Position numbers and translations under genes: made by a program. The notes under the pieces were generated by a model. The model did not search any database. It saw only the letters and a program-made list of their open reading frames with translations, and had not been told where the DNA came from. Below are positions 4,112 to 5,610 of a DNA stretch of 5,610 nucleotides, in pieces. Source of the DNA: Candidatus Nomurabacteria bacterium. Its GTDB lineage: Bacteria > Patescibacteriota > Minisyncoccia > Phycocordibacterales > UBA9973. How positions within the stretch are numbered: the first letter of the stretch is position 1; each line of letters opens with the position of its first letter. The DNA is taken from contig JAIOQC010000075.1 of NCBI GenBank assembly GCA_021413565.1, forward strand, positions 1 to 5,610, written 5' to 3'.

Positions 4112-5610
4112 ATGAATAATACTGAAAATAATAAATCAATTGCAACACTTCGAGAAGAAGCAATTCTGAAGTTTTGGCAACAGGACGATACTTTTAATAA
4201 ATCTTTGAAAAAAGATTCACCAGCAGGTGAGTTTGTTTTCTACGAAGGACCACCAACTGCCAATGGTATGCCTGGTATTCATCATCTCGAGGCCCGTGCT
4301 TTCAAAGATGCAATTCCAAGATATAAAACAATGCGTGGGTATCATGTAAATCGCAAGGGTGGTTGGGATACTCATGGATTACCAGTTGAACTGCAAGTAG
4401 AAAAGAAACTTGGTCTAAATACCAAGAAAGCTATTGAAGAATACGGCATAGCCTCATTCAACAAACAATGCAAAGAAAGTGTTTGGCAGTATTTAGATGT
4501 GTGGAATAAATTTACAGAAAGAATTGGTTACTGGGTTGATAAAGAAAAACCATATATTACATATCATAATAAATACATTGAATCTGTTTGGAATGTTTTA
4601 AAGAAAGTAGATGAGCAAAATCTTTTATATAAAGATTATAAAGTTGTACCATGGTGTCCTCGTTGTGGAACAGCTCTTTCTTCTCATGAACTTGCGCAAG
4701 GTTACGAGACTGTAAAAGATTTGTCTGTTTACGCGAAATTTAAAGTTCTGAACAGAGATAATACTTATATATTGGCATGGACAACAACTCCATGGACATT
4801 GCCTGGCAATGTGGCTCTTGCTGTTGGTAAAGATATTATTTATGTGGAAATAAAAGTAGGTGAAGAAGTATTAATTCTTGCGAAAGAGCGACTATCTGTT
4901 GTGACTGAAGCGTATGAAATTATTGCTGAATATAAATCTGAACAATTAGTCGATGTACAATATGAACCACTATATCCATATCTAACACAATTAATTTCTG
5001 ATGTAGAGAAAATAAAATTAGAAAAAGCTTTTCGAGTTTATATTGCTGATTTTGTAAACACAACTGATGGTACAGGTATTGTGCATACTGCTGTTATGTA
5101 CGGTCAGGATGACTTTGAACTTGGAACAAAAGAAGGTTTACCTAAACATCACCTTGTTGGTCTTGATGGTAAATTTGTTACAGGTACTGGGATATTTGAA
5201 GGTAGAAATGTTCGAGACGAAGATGTGGCTGTTGATGTAATCAAAGACTTGGCACACAGAGGATTACTTTTCAAAAAAGAAAAATATGAACACTCATATC
5301 CACACTGTTGGCGATGTAAAACTGCGTTAATCTACTACGCTCGAGATTCATGGTATATCCGTATGTCTGATTCAAAAATTAAAGATAAATTAATATCTGA
5401 AAATACATCTATTAATTGGGAACCTTCATATATCCGTGATGGGCGTTTTGGTGAATGGCTCAAAGACATAAAAGATTGGGCTATTTCTCGTGAGCGTTAT
5501 TGGGGAACCCCACTACCTATTTGGCAAAAATCTGATGGTTCAATTGAAGTTATTGGTAGCCAAGAAGAATTAAGAGCAAAAACAAAATCATCACAGAATA
5601 AATATTTTGT
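4112..5610 (+). CDS. ileS: Isoleucyl-tRNA synthetase (N-terminal part, cut off)
   Basis: This class I synthetase charges tRNA-Ile and hydrolyses mischarged Val-tRNA. The first 499 codons are present and the frame is open at the right edge; family members reach about 900-1100 residues. FYEGPPTANGMPGIHH (43-58) carries the HIGH-equivalent signature as GIHH (55-58). GGWDTHGLPVELQVEK (83-98) is typical of IleRS. CPRC (182-185), in a segment ending SSHE (190-193), is a probable metal-binding knuckle. The CP1 editing domain includes TTPWTLPGN (225-233) and GTGIVHTAVMYGQDDFELG (320-338). PHCWRC (397-402) and WAISRERYWGTPLPIW (456-471) lead back to the catalytic core. The KMSKS loop and anticodon-binding region lie outside. 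The ATG at 4112 is the only suitable start after the T-box terminator; no Shine-Dalgarno precedes it. Expression should respond to tRNA-Ile charging. Confidence 0.97.
   Translation, partial: MNNTENNKSIATLREEAILKFWQQDDTFNKSLKKDSPAGEFVFYEGPPTANGMPGIHHLEARAFKDAIPRYKTMRGYHVNRKGGWDTHGLPVELQVEKKLGLNTKKAIEEYGIASFNKQCKESVWQYLDVWNKFTERIGYWVDKEKPYITYHNKYIESVWNVLKKVDEQNLLYKDYKVVPWCPRCGTALSSHELAQGYETVKDLSVYAKFKVLNRDNTYILAWTTTPWTLPGNVALAVGKDIIYVEIKVGEEVLILAKERLSVVTEAYEIIAEYKSEQLVDVQYEPLYPYLTQLISDVEKIKLEKAFRVYIADFVNTTDGTGIVHTAVMYGQDDFELGTKEGLPKHHLVGLDGKFVTGTGIFEGRNVRDEDVAVDVIKDLAHRGLLFKKEKYEHSYPHCWRCKTALIYYARDSWYIRMSDSKIKDKLISENTSINWEPSYIRDGRFGEWLKDIKDWAISRERYWGTPLPIWQKSDGSIEVIGSQEELRAKTKSSQNKYF

Noticed and set aside
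742..5610. Recoding of TGA (genetic code 25, known in some CPR lineages)
   Set aside because: The genes used here end in TAA or TAG, so stops alone do not decide. However, there are no in-frame TGA codons, and motif glycines use GGN, so the standard code is sufficient.
1..5610. CRISPR array, transposon ends, tRNA genes or defence genes
   Set aside because: No regularly spaced repeats, transposase frames, cloverleaf sequences or defence-type domains were seen on either strand.

Overview
The window is AT-rich and gene-dense. It reads as a piece of a small-genome bacterium, most likely a Candidate Phyla Radiation (Patescibacteria/Parcubacteria-like) member. This rests on recognising the style of the ArgRS, IleRS, TMK and dUTPase proteins, on the compact spacing and on the scarcity of Shine-Dalgarno sites; no database search was possible. 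The standard genetic code fits: all reading frames stay open without TGA readthrough, and conserved glycines use GGN codons.

Layout. (1) Bases 1-608, minus strand: the N-terminal 202 residues of a short housekeeping sigma-70 factor (RpoD/SigA type), running off the left edge. (2) 609-741: a divergent intergenic region with an rpoD promoter, a G-run array fitting the G-quadruplex motif, and an extended -10 element almost touching the tmk start. (3) 742-3601, plus strand: a tight tmk - dut - argS cluster with gaps of 4 and 21 nt. The first two genes serve dTTP supply: dUTPase removes dUTP and yields dUMP, and thymidylate kinase phosphorylates dTMP. The third charges tRNA-Arg. (4) 3602-3870: no convincing protein gene. 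It holds a locally GC-richer, hairpin-rich stretch with a candidate minus-strand promoter at one end and a minus-strand intrinsic terminator next to the argS stop at the other, so a minus-strand small RNA of about 230 nt is proposed. (5) 3875-4081: a strong promoter and a T-box riboswitch with a very short Stem I (candidate AUC specifier), a canonical T-box/antiterminator and a long competing intrinsic terminator. (6) 4112 to the right edge: ileS, the first 499 codons, truncated.

The content is core information processing and nucleotide supply, not a defence or mobile island. The regulatory DNA is the most interesting part: the T-box leader combines an ultrashort Stem I with transcription termination, an orphan structured RNA candidate lies back to back with it, and the rpoD and T-box promoters share the same architecture, TTGCAA - 16 nt - TATTAT.
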